From positions 1-6,946 of the forward strand of contig CAZXOP010000102.1 in assembly GCA_964642235.1 (NCBI GenBank): 6,946 bases of DNA. The letters run 5' to 3'. The position numbers were made by a program, and so were the translations under genes. The notes beneath the pieces are model-generated. The model saw only the letters and a list, made by a program, of their open reading frames with translations. It made no database searches and had not been told where the DNA came from. Source of the stretch: CAYSND01 sp964642235. GTDB taxonomy: Bacteria > Bacteroidota > Bacteroidia > Bacteroidales > UBA932. Shown here in pieces: positions 1 to 6,403 of the stretch. Numbering within the stretch: position 1 is the first letter of the stretch; every line of letters begins with the position of its first letter.

Positions 1-497
1 TCACGTCCAAACGGAGAGACTCCACCCCACCTCTTCTCTTTAGGTGCCGAAGAGTCGCAAATCTCATTGTTTCCGGTGTGGGTAAGTGTTATATAACGAA
101 CTCCGAGCCTATAAAAGAGCCTTAATAGAGAGAGGTCTTTCTGGATAGGAGAACCATTTTCCATCCCCAAGAAGATGGAACCTAGCCCCTTCCTCTTATT
201 CTCCCTTGCCTGGGCTACCGAAAAAGCAAAAGCCACCTTATCTTTATTGCGCTCCACTGCATCATAACTCCTCGCAGTCAACTCCAGTGCCCTCCTTGTT
301 GCCTCATCAGGCGTAAGCCTATTGGAAGTATATATTGCGAAGAAAAGAGCATCCACTCCCCCCTCCTTCATCCTGATAAAATCGACATGTCCCCTCTCCA
401 TCCTTCTCCCCAAATCGAGGTTCTCAAGGAGCATAGAAGGGGTATCGCAGTGCGAATCAAGCACAAAAGCCTCTGAATGTATTTTTTTTGTTCCCAT
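1..497 (-). CDS. M19-family membrane dipeptidase-like metallopeptidase, N-terminal part (runs off left edge)
   Basis: This is the first 165 codons of a peptidase family M19 (renal dipeptidase-like) enzyme. The family hydrolyses dipeptides at a two-metal (usually zinc) centre in a TIM barrel. Visible marks are the N-terminal HxD metal-ligand pair in LDSHCDTP (His16, Asp18), the likely bridging glutamate in LGMENG (Glu113), and the family-typical stretch LTHTGNNEICDSS (137-150) followed by GGVSPFGR at the window edge. Family members usually have about 330-400 residues, so more than half of the protein lies outside the window. The ATG at 497 is chosen because homology begins a few residues later and no earlier in-frame start is convincing. 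There is no signal peptide, so the protein is probably cytoplasmic. It is transcribed divergently from the sigma-factor operon. Family assignment is firm; the substrate is not known. Confidence 0.9.
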   Translation of the reverse strand, partial: MGTKKIHSEAFVLDSHCDTPSMLLENLDLGRRMERGHVDFIRMKEGGVDALFFAIYTSNRLTPDEATRRALELTARSYDAVERNKDKVAFAFSVAQARENKRKGLGSIFLGMENGSPIQKDLSLLRLFYRLGVRYITLTHTGNNEICDSSAPKEKRWGGVSPFGR

Positions 498-514
498 ATT
501 TTTATTTAATTCGC

Positions 515-522
515 CAAATATA
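515..522 (-). promoter_or_regulatory. Candidate -7 element for the dipeptidase gene
   Basis: On the minus strand the sequence TATATTTG matches the Bacteroidota housekeeping -7 consensus TAnnTTTG and ends 17 bases before the dipeptidase ATG, implying a leader of about 10-15 bases. No good -33 TTTG lies at the usual 19-21-base distance. The nearest candidate is GTTG at 549-546, with a 23-base spacer, so the call is tentative. An alternative reading is an ECF-type element on this strand (CGTAT at 524-520). Confidence 0.4.
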
Positions 523-544
523 CGAAAAATAGATACAAATTTTT

Positions 545-569
545 GCAACATTAAGAAAACTTCTTCGTC
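545..569 (+). promoter_or_regulatory. ECF-type promoter of the sigma-factor operon (probable autoregulation)
   Basis: A GCAAC box at 545-549, set in TTTTGCAACATT, is followed after 16 bases by CGTC at 566-569 and then an AT-rich tract. This layout (an AAC-containing -35, a 16-17-base spacer and a CGTC -10) is the typical arrangement for ECF sigma factors, which often transcribe their own gene. Transcription would start near 576, leaving an A-rich leader of roughly 18 bases before the ATG at 594. A housekeeping-like TATAATTG at 571-578 also exists, but it has one mismatch to TAnnTTTG and its TTTG is 25 bases away. Box positions are seen directly; recognition by this particular sigma is inferred. 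Confidence 0.6.
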
Positions 570-593
570 ATATAATTGAACAAAAACAAAACA

Positions 594-1145
594 ATGACCC
601 AGTCAGAAATAACACTCTTCTACAATAAGTACAAAAAAAGGCTCTTCAACACTTCCCTGCGAATAGTTGGGAACCCAATGGAGGCAGAGGAGATAGTACA
701 TGATACCATTATAAAATATCTTCAGTTCGAAGGTGCAATGAAAATGCTTGTTCAACAAGAGGAGGCATGGCTTACAAAGACCTGTGTTCGTGGTTCTATT
801 GATGCCGTCAGGAGACATAAGAGTGCACAATCCTTTATAGAACAATACAAAGAGGAGATGGGAGAGAAAGAGCTGGAAGCTCAAAATAGAGAGTTATGGG
901 GAGCCTTGGGTGGCAATGATGGAGATGAGAATAGACTCATAGGAACCATCCGAGAGACACTTAAAGAGCTCTCGCAGGGGTATAGAACAGTACTTTCACT
1001 CCTTTTATTTGAGGGGTATGACTACGAAGAGGTCTCCGAAATACTCGGTTTACAACCCTCCTCTGTCCGTTCACAGTTCCTTCGTGGAAAAATCAAGTTA
1101 GCATCATTGGTTTTAGAAAAAGTAAAAACAGTCAAAAAAATATAA
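594..1145 (+). CDS. ECF-type RNA polymerase sigma factor
   Basis: This 183-residue protein has the compact two-domain layout of ECF sigma-70 factors, which direct RNA polymerase to stress- or signal-specific promoters. Region 2 spans about residues 9-76, with LFNTSLRIVGNPMEAEEIVHDTIIKYL as the conserved core and -10-binding helices ending in IDAVRRHK. A charged, glycine-containing linker (85-117) follows. Region 4 spans about 122-172, with a helix-turn-helix in YDYEEVSEILGLQPSSVRSQFLRGK that should read the -35 box. The ATG at 594 is preferred over an in-frame TTG at 576, because the predicted transcription start falls at about 576 and homology begins after the ATG. The stop codon is 3 bases before the anti-sigma gene, implying coupled expression. 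The likely regulator is that neighbour plus self-activation from the promoter at 545-569. Confidence 0.92.
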   Translation: MTQSEITLFYNKYKKRLFNTSLRIVGNPMEAEEIVHDTIIKYLQFEGAMKMLVQQEEAWLTKTCVRGSIDAVRRHKSAQSFIEQYKEEMGEKELEAQNRELWGALGGNDGDENRLIGTIRETLKELSQGYRTVLSLLLFEGYDYEEVSEILGLQPSSVRSQFLRGKIKLASLVLEKVKTVKKI

Positions 1146-1148
1146 GTT

Positions 1149-1682
1149 ATGGAGAAGTTGGAAAAAATAGTAAAAGAGAATAGAGAAGAGTTTGATAATG
1201 AAACCCTTCTTGATGGGGATTTGGAGCGTTTCAAAGCCAAACTTGCTGCCTCAGATATAGTAATAGAGGAATATAAACCAGAAAGAAGAATAAAGATTAA
1301 TAGTTCCCTACCAAGACGTAAATCCTCTTTCTGGAAGGTAACTCTTATCCCACTTGCAGCAACACTAATAATATTATACGGAGTTAATCTCGTGATACGT
1401 TCTCTCAACCGGGATAACGACTTACGAAATATATATGTTGAGTACTGTAATGAACTAAACACTCTCTCTTCTGAAATTGATAATATCGCGTATGATAAAG
1501 AGGGGGCAAGCATAATTGTGAACAATATCACTTTTGAAGCCATTCCCCTTACCAATCAGCTTCCAAATGAGTTGAGTAACGACGAAAAAGCAAAAATAAT
1601 CAGAGAGTATTATAATCAGCGCCTTGAGGGGGTAAAAAAGTTTAAGACCCTCTTAGCTGACTCCATGATAGATAGTAATTAA
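1149..1682 (+). CDS. Probable anti-sigma factor, single-pass membrane protein
   Basis: This 177-residue protein has an acidic/basic cytoplasmic N-terminal segment (1-60) containing ENREEFDNETLLDGDLERFKAKL, a pattern I recognise from small proteins encoded beside ECF sigma genes in Bacteroidota. One membrane helix follows at about 62-83 (WKVTLIPLAATLIILYGVNLVI). The positively charged PRRKSS before the helix predicts N-in, C-out topology. The remaining 94 residues would be periplasmic and mostly helical, ending in a charged coil-like region (143-170). There is no zinc-type anti-sigma motif (HxxxCxxC); the only cysteine is Cys100 on the outer side. Position, 3 bases after the sigma stop, and topology support an anti-sigma role that sequesters the sigma at the membrane. 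Function is inferred from context, not from a strong catalytic or binding motif. Confidence 0.72.
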   Translation: MEKLEKIVKENREEFDNETLLDGDLERFKAKLAASDIVIEEYKPERRIKINSSLPRRKSSFWKVTLIPLAATLIILYGVNLVIRSLNRDNDLRNIYVEYCNELNTLSSEIDNIAYDKEGASIIVNNITFEAIPLTNQLPNELSNDEKAKIIREYYNQRLEGVKKFKTLLADSMIDSN

Positions 1683-1705
1683 TAAACAATCTTAAATATA
1701 TTAAA

Positions 1706-2596
1706 ATGAAAAGAGTATTTTTAACAATTGCAATGTTGGCATTCGCTATAATGCTACCTGCACAAAATGTAACTAAAAACATTAAAGTATCTAATTTTAC
1801 GGGGATAGACGCCTCCTCTTTCTTTAAGGTAACTGTCATTAAATCAGATAAAACTGCATTAGAGGTTACCATAGATAAGGAATTAGAAAAATATCTTATA
1901 GCAGAGGTTAAGGATAATGAAATCGTCCTATCCCTTGACCAGAATAGGATGCCGAGGAAAATAAGGAACAACATAAGTGGTAAAACTAGAGAGTTAAAAG
2001 CTACTGTCTATATGCCTGTTCTAAAAAGTATCGACCTATCTGGAGCCACTTCACTTACCTCCAATGATACATTCCAAGTAACAGAATTTGACTGTGACGT
2101 TTCCGGAGCAAGTAAAATAAATAGTCTCTCTATTCAGGGGGTTAATGGAGAGTTTGATATTAGCGGAGCATCAAGTGTCTCATTTAACGCCACTTTTACA
2201 GATCTTGAGTTTGATATCTCCGGTGCATCTTCAGTTGGTGGCAACATAGATGCAAAAGGGGTAAAATTTGATATTAGTGGTGCATCAAATGTTAAGACTA
2301 AAGGGAGATATGGAAAAGTTTCGGTGGATTGTTCAGGGGCATCAATGTTAAAGATTCAAGGAGAGGCTGAAACTGCAAAGCTTGATGTCTCCGGTGCTGC
2401 CAAGATAGCTGCCGATGAGCTTAATACAAATTATGCTTATATCTCCACCTCAGGTGCCTCCTCAGTTACTGCTAATGTCCTTACAGGACTCGATGTAGAA
2501 TTAACAGGCGCCTCTACCATTCATTATACTGCCCCTGCAAATGTAAATGCCAAAGTTATCGAAATGAGCCGCGGCTGCACCCTTAAAAAGAGATAG
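1706..2596 (+). CDS. Exported DUF2807 (head GIN domain-type) beta-repeat protein
   Basis: The 296-residue protein begins with a signal peptide (KR, then a hydrophobic core at 4-18, likely cut in the LPAQN region near residue 19-20). Its start resembles the DUF2807 'head GIN' family: NFTGIDASSFFKVTVIKSDKTALEV, then ELEKYLIAEVKDNEIVLSL. From residue 110 onward there are nine repeats centred on D-x-SGAS, beginning near residues 110, 131, 151, 170, 189, 208, 227, 247 and 265, a period of 18-21 and mostly 19. Such regular spacing with small residues at the turns suggests a right-handed beta-solenoid. There is no lipobox and no C-terminal sorting domain, so it is probably periplasmic or loosely surface-associated. 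It starts 23 bases after the anti-sigma gene and is likely co-transcribed. DUF2807 has no established biochemical role that I know of; a sensor or effector role in the sigma circuit is inference. Confidence 0.85.
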   Translation: MKRVFLTIAMLAFAIMLPAQNVTKNIKVSNFTGIDASSFFKVTVIKSDKTALEVTIDKELEKYLIAEVKDNEIVLSLDQNRMPRKIRNNISGKTRELKATVYMPVLKSIDLSGATSLTSNDTFQVTEFDCDVSGASKINSLSIQGVNGEFDISGASSVSFNATFTDLEFDISGASSVGGNIDAKGVKFDISGASNVKTKGRYGKVSVDCSGASMLKIQGEAETAKLDVSGAAKIAADELNTNYAYISTSGASSVTANVLTGLDVELTGASTIHYTAPANVNAKVIEMSRGCTLKKR

Positions 2597-2616
2597 CATC
2601 TACCCCACTCATTTTC

Positions 2617-2665
2617 AAAAAACCACCCCGTATTCTTCGCTAACGAAAAATACGGGGTTGTTTTT
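2617..2665. terminator. Bidirectional intrinsic terminator between convergent operons
   Basis: CCCCGTATT (2626-2634) pairs with AATACGGGG (2649-2657). After one C/A mismatch the stem continues as TTCG/CGAA around a 4-base CTAA loop (2640-2643). On the plus strand the hairpin runs into GTTTTT. On the minus strand the A-run at 2617-2622 gives a matching U-tract. It lies 20 bases after the DUF2807 stop and just downstream of the rRNA methylase stop at 2679, so one element can end both transcripts. Confidence 0.88.
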
Positions 2666-2678
2666 AAAAGGTTTTAAT

Positions 2679-3422
2679 TTACTTCATTCTCTGCCTTAGG
2701 GATTCGAATAGGATTACGGCGGTGGCTATGGAGACATTAAGTGAGCCGATTTCACCTGCCATGGGAATTTTAGCCCCTATATCGCAAAGCTCAAGGGTGG
2801 AGTCTGATACCCCTTTCCCTTCAGAACCCATAATGATGGCTGTGGGTTTTTTAAAATTAACCTCATAAATAGTGGTCTCTGCCTTTTCAGTAGCTGCAAC
2901 TATCTGAAAACCACATTCTCTAAGATAAAAGATGGCCACTCTTAGATTCTGGACCCTACAGGAATTAACTCTGAGAAGGGCTCCGGCTGATGTTTTAATA
3001 GCATCCGCATTAATGGAGGCACCCCCCTTTGCCGGAAGAATAATTCCATCCACCCCTGCACACTCCGCTGTCCTGGCAATACCTCCGAAATTACGAACAT
3101 CAGTAACCCCGTCAAGCATAATAAAAACAGGATTTGCCCTCTTAGACAGAGCTTTTTCCACCATCTCCTCGAGTGGTATAAAGTCAATTTTCGCTATATA
3201 GGCAATCACACCTTGGTGTATGCCACGAGTAATAGAGTTAAGTTTCTCAACAGGAACATATTGCACGGGAATTCCTGCCTCAAAGGCAAGAGAGTTTAAC
3301 TCTCTAAAAAGTTCTCCCTCAAGTCCCTGTCTAAATAAGATTTTTTCAATCTCTTTTCCGGATCTAACTGCCTCAATTACAGGGCGCATTCCGAAAAGGT
3401 AATTTGGTCTGTTTTCTTCCAT
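2679..3422 (-). CDS. rlmB: TrmH/SpoU-family 23S rRNA (guanosine-2'-O)-methyltransferase, RlmB type
   Basis: This 247-residue protein is a SPOUT-class RNA ribose methyltransferase that uses S-adenosylmethionine. An N-terminal substrate-binding domain (LFGMRPVIEAVRSGKEIEKILF, 9-30) precedes the knotted catalytic domain. Motif 1 is DGVTDVRNFGGIARTA (104-119, with Asn111 and Arg116), motif 2 is IIMGSEGKGV (196-205), and motif 3 is IPMAGEIGSLNVSIATAV (219-236). The layout and length fit RlmB, which in E. coli makes Gm2251 in the peptidyl-transferase centre; a tRNA-modifying TrmH paralogue is less likely but not excluded. The ATG at 3422 is chosen over a GTG at 3458, because the latter adds 12 residues unlike the family and would overlap the ABC-F gene by 25 bases. 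From 3422 the gap to the ABC-F stop is 11 bases. It is the last gene of the minus-strand operon, ending at the shared terminator. Confidence 0.88.
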   Translation of the reverse strand: MEENRPNYLFGMRPVIEAVRSGKEIEKILFRQGLEGELFRELNSLAFEAGIPVQYVPVEKLNSITRGIHQGVIAYIAKIDFIPLEEMVEKALSKRANPVFIMLDGVTDVRNFGGIARTAECAGVDGIILPAKGGASINADAIKTSAGALLRVNSCRVQNLRVAIFYLRECGFQIVAATEKAETTIYEVNFKKPTAIIMGSEGKGVSDSTLELCDIGAKIPMAGEIGSLNVSIATAVILFESLRQRMK

Positions 3423-3433
3423 AGTATTATCTT

Positions 3434-5362
3434 TTAATCGTTTCCAAACTCTAACCACTCTTCCATTTTTATATCGTATTTTCGTTTCAATTCCAAATAA
3501 TCTCGAGTCAATGACTCAATATCGGTTTGAGGAGTAGGGGCAGAGAGGTGCTCTTCGATTTTCTTCATCTCCTCCTCAAGCTTCGCAATAGATTTTTCAA
3601 TCATCTCAAGCTGTTTCTCCCTTCTTCTGGTCTCCTTCTGCTCTTGGTATGAGATTTTTGCTTCTGTTTTCTGAATAACAATAGGGCTTGCCTCCTCCTT
3701 TTCCATCTGCTTCTGTTCACTCGAAGGGACCTTTTCAAGCTCCTGCAGACACCCTATCTTAACCCTTTCGAGGAAATCAGATATTCCCCCTAAATGCTCC
3801 TTCACCACTCCATCTCTGAACTCGTAAACCTTCGTAACAAGACCATCTAGAAAATCCCTATCATGGGAGACCAACACAAGTGTACCGTCATATCTCTGCA
3901 ATGCCTGCTTCAGGACATCCTTAGAGCGAATATCCATGTGATTAGTAGGCTCATCGAGTGCCAAAAGGTTATAGGGGTGGAGTATAAGTTTAGCCATGGC
4001 AAGTCTTGAACGCTCTCCCCCACTTAACACGGCTACTTTTTTATCAATATCCTCCCCTTTAAAGAGGAATGCTCCTAAAATATCTCTAAGTCTAAAACGA
4101 ATATCCCCTACAGCCACTTTATCCACAGTATCGAAAACAGTATCCTCTTTATTTAGTATATCTTCCTGGTTCTGTGCATAATATCCAAGTGAGACATTAT
4201 ATCCGAGTTCTGCGCTCCCCTTGAAAGGAGGTAGTTCCCCTGTGATGATTTTCATCATTGTACTCTTCCCTTCCCCATTCCTCCCGACAAATGCCACCTT
4301 GTCTCCCCTTTCAATAACAATATCGGCCTCTGTAAATACCTTTTTTTGAGGATATGCCGCTGTTAATCCCTTCGTATGGAAAACTACCTGTCCGGAGCGA
4401 GGAGCAGGCGGAAACCTCAAATTAAGGGCTGAATTATCCTCGACATCCACCTCTATCCTCTCAATCTTCTCCAACTGTTTAACACGCGACTGAACTTGAT
4501 TTGATTTGGTCGGTTTATACCTGAACCTCTCAATAAACTCCTCGGTCTTCTCTATCATTCGCTGCTGGTTTTCATAAGCAGCCCTCTGCTGTTCAATCCT
4601 CTCTTTTCTTAGTCCCACATACTTGCTATATGAGACTTTATAATCATGAATCTTACCAAGAACTATCTCCACAGTTCTCGAAGTAACCCTATCTAAAAAC
4701 CTTCTGTCGTGTGAGATAAGTAGGAGCGTTCCACCGAAAGACGTTAGATAATTCTCCAACCATTGGATCGACTCTATATCGAGATGGTTAGTAGGTTCAT
4801 CGAGCATAAGAATATTGGGACGCCTTAGAAGGACCTTGGCAAGCTCGACACGCATATTCCACCCTTGAGAGAATGTCCCCCTTTTTCTACCCAGCTCATC
4901 TTTTTTGAATCCAAGTCCGATGAGTGCCCTCTCTGCCTGTAATAGTGGAGACTCTGAATCGATTATCCTTAATCTATCATTAATATCATTGAGTTCGACT
5001 ATCAGTGAATGGTACTCCTCCGACTCGTAGTCTTCCCTTGTAGCAAGCTCTGAATTAATGACATCTATTCTCTCATTTAAAGTAAAGAGTTCGGAAAAGA
5101 CTGTAAGTGTCTCTTCCAAAACAGTATTCTCTTTAGAATAATCCATAATTTGAGGGAGGTAGCCGATAGAGATATCCGAAGGTTTCATAATCCTTCCGCT
5201 TGAGGGGGCTTCCAATCCCAAAATCAATTTAAGGATAGTGGACTTCCCTGCCCCATTTTTACCGACAATAGCGATATGCTCCCCATCACTTATATGGAAA
5301 TTAATAGAATCTAGGAGGGTAAAACCTCCGAAAGAGAGGGTTAAATCAGTTATAGAAATCAT
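3434..5362 (-). CDS. ABC-F family ATPase (ribosome-associated type), two ATP-binding domains
   Basis: This 642-residue soluble protein has duplicated ABC domains and no membrane segment, as in the ABC-F translation factors that bind the ribosomal E site. Domain 1 has Walker A GKNGAGKST (34-42), signature FSQGW (164-168) and Walker B ILMLDEPTNHLD (184-195). The inter-domain linker (about 240-310) is strongly basic and helical and includes ERFRYKPTKSNQVQSRVKQLEKIERI, which is the P-site-facing arm in known members. Domain 2 has Walker A GRNGEGKST (360-368), signature LSGGE (447-451) and Walker B NLLALDEPTNHMD (465-477). Residues about 550-638 form a charged coiled-coil C-terminal extension like those of Uup/YheS-type members. 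Both catalytic glutamates (Glu189, Glu471) are present. Its ATG overlaps the tatC stop (ATGA), so translation is probably coupled. Whether it is a housekeeping factor or a resistance factor cannot be decided; its setting favours housekeeping. Confidence 0.92.
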   Translation of the reverse strand: MISITDLTLSFGGFTLLDSINFHISDGEHIAIVGKNGAGKSTILKLILGLEAPSSGRIMKPSDISIGYLPQIMDYSKENTVLEETLTVFSELFTLNERIDVINSELATREDYESEEYHSLIVELNDINDRLRIIDSESPLLQAERALIGLGFKKDELGRKRGTFSQGWNMRVELAKVLLRRPNILMLDEPTNHLDIESIQWLENYLTSFGGTLLLISHDRRFLDRVTSRTVEIVLGKIHDYKVSYSKYVGLRKERIEQQRAAYENQQRMIEKTEEFIERFRYKPTKSNQVQSRVKQLEKIERIEVDVEDNSALNLRFPPAPRSGQVVFHTKGLTAAYPQKKVFTEADIVIERGDKVAFVGRNGEGKSTMMKIITGELPPFKGSAELGYNVSLGYYAQNQEDILNKEDTVFDTVDKVAVGDIRFRLRDILGAFLFKGEDIDKKVAVLSGGERSRLAMAKLILHPYNLLALDEPTNHMDIRSKDVLKQALQRYDGTLVLVSHDRDFLDGLVTKVYEFRDGVVKEHLGGISDFLERVKIGCLQELEKVPSSEQKQMEKEEASPIVIQKTEAKISYQEQKETRRREKQLEMIEKSIAKLEEEMKKIEEHLSAPTPQTDIESLTRDYLELKRKYDIKMEEWLEFGND

Positions 5363-6150
5363 TCCTCATCCTCCACCACTCTATCCTTACAGACTAAAAT
5401 AGAGACCTCATAAAGCATATAGAGAGGGAGAGCGACCACCATAAGTGTAAATCCATCCCCGGATGGGGTGATAATGGCAGCGAGTACAAGTAAGATTACA
5501 GCAGCATGTTTTCGATATTTCTTTAACATCTTCTTGGTAATCAACCCTATTCTCGACAATATAGCTGCCAGAGCAGGCATTTCGAAGACCAACCCCATAA
5601 TCAAAATGAGTTTGATAAACATCGAGATATAGGAGAGTAGAGAGATCTGATTAGGCACAGCTTCGCTCACCTGATATGTGCCTAAGAATCTAATAGTCAA
5701 TGGAAAAACAAAAATATAGCCAACTAATACCCCTGTATAAAAAAGGAGGGATGCAAACATAAATGCCGTTTTGGCAGATTTTCTCTCTTTATGATAAAGA
5801 GCAGGTTTGACAAAACCCCATAGTAGATAGAGGATATATGGCGTAGTAATCACAAGAGCCAAGTAAAACGAGATTTTTATATGTGTGAAAAACTGGGCAG
5901 CTAAATCAATATTTATCATATTGAGAGCAAAGTGCTCCAGTCTCTCCATCCCTATTAGGTCAAAAAAACTATTAAACCAACGGTAAAGAATAAAGTCATC
6001 CTTGGTAGGAGCAAGGATAATAGTGTCAAAAACAAAGCTTTTGGCAATAAAGATGGCCACCATGAATACAAGAATAACACCGAGAGAGCGAAAAATCACT
6101 TTCCGCAACTCATCCAAGTGCTCCCAAAAAGTCATCTCCCTGCCAGTCAC
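5359..6150 (-). CDS. tatC: Sec-independent (Tat) protein translocase subunit TatC
   Basis: This 263-residue polytopic inner-membrane protein is the receptor for twin-arginine signal peptides and moves folded proteins across the membrane with TatA. Diagnostic parts are the N-terminal cytoplasmic MTFWEHLDELRKVIFRS (6-22), the loop segment WGFVKPALYHKER (111-123, with Glu122), FEMPALAAIL (189-198, with Glu190), and ITPSGDGFTLMVVALPLYMLYE (227-248, with Asp232). About six hydrophobic helices can be picked out, starting near 21, 92, 129, 173, 215 and 233. The start taken is GTG at 6150, two bases after the tatA stop, because related proteins generally have a few residues before the EMTFWEHL block. 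An ATG at 6135 would give a protein five residues shorter with the core intact. It overlaps the ABC-F start by 4 bases. Confidence 0.95.
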   Translation of the reverse strand: MTGREMTFWEHLDELRKVIFRSLGVILVFMVAIFIAKSFVFDTIILAPTKDDFILYRWFNSFFDLIGMERLEHFALNMINIDLAAQFFTHIKISFYLALVITTPYILYLLWGFVKPALYHKERKSAKTAFMFASLLFYTGVLVGYIFVFPLTIRFLGTYQVSEAVPNQISLLSYISMFIKLILIMGLVFEMPALAAILSRIGLITKKMLKKYRKHAAVILLVLAAIITPSGDGFTLMVVALPLYMLYEVSILVCKDRVVEDEE

Positions 6151-6152
6151 TG

Positions 6153-6392
6153 CTATTTTTTCTTCTTAGACTTTGGTTCCTCGTTAAGGTTGTCATTAAT
6201 TTCACGAATCTCCTTATCGAGTTCCACCTCCTCCTCTATCCCTTTAACTCCATCTTTAAAAGATTTAATCCCCTTACCTATTCCCTTCATTAGTTCAGGA
6301 ATTTTTCTTCCTCCAAAGAATAGAAGGACAACAAGAGCAATAAGGATAATTTCAGTTACTCCAATAGTGCCAAAAATTAATACGGTTCCCAT
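6153..6392 (-). CDS. tatA: Sec-independent (Tat) protein translocase subunit TatA
   Basis: This 79-residue protein has the classic TatA layout. A short periplasmic N-terminus leads to one membrane helix at about 9-26 (TIGVTEIILIALVVLLFF), then the FG hinge (Phe26-Gly27), an amphipathic helix (RKIPELMKGIGKGIKSFKDG, 29-48), an acidic segment (53-72) and a lysine-rich tail (PKSKKKK). TatA oligomerises to form the passage for folded substrates recruited by TatC. No separate tatB lies in the cluster; Bacteroidota commonly have only TatA-type and TatC genes, so this TatA may do both jobs. The ATG at 6392 is 11 bases after the thioesterase stop and the gene ends 2 bases before tatC, fitting one transcript. 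Confidence 0.94.
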   Translation of the reverse strand: MGTVLIFGTIGVTEIILIALVVLLFFGGRKIPELMKGIGKGIKSFKDGVKGIEEEVELDKEIREINDNLNEEPKSKKKK

Positions 6393-6403
6393 TTATTTGA
6401 TTT

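Noticed and set aside
322..579. An 85-residue plus-strand open frame
   Set aside because: It is antisense to the M19 peptidase coding region and runs across the divergent promoter region; no family match.
576..593. TTG start extending the sigma factor by six residues
   Set aside because: The predicted transcription start falls at the same place, and ATG 594 fits the usual beginning of ECF sigma factors.
1022..1555. A 177-residue open frame on the minus strand across the sigma/anti-sigma junction
   Set aside because: It lies opposite two well-supported genes, has low-complexity Ser/Leu/Ile composition typical of an antisense shadow and resembles no family I know.
1642..1974. A 110-residue minus-strand open frame opposite the DUF2807 gene start
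   Set aside because: It covers the anti-sigma/DUF2807 junction antisense, and its apparent hydrophobic stretches are just the complement of the signal peptide region.
2033..2518. Repeated DNA that might be a tandem repeat array or CRISPR-like structure
   Set aside because: The repeat is only at amino-acid level (SGAS turns); synonymous codons differ among copies and there are no conserved DNA repeats with unique spacers.
2932..3201. Plus- and minus-strand open frames inside the rRNA methylase gene
   Set aside because: They are alternative-frame shadows of a gene with clear SPOUT motifs.
3423..3458. GTG start extending the rRNA methylase by 12 residues into the ABC-F gene
   Set aside because: The added residues do not look like the family N-terminus and would cause a 25-base overlap, whereas ATG 3422 gives a normal 11-base gap.
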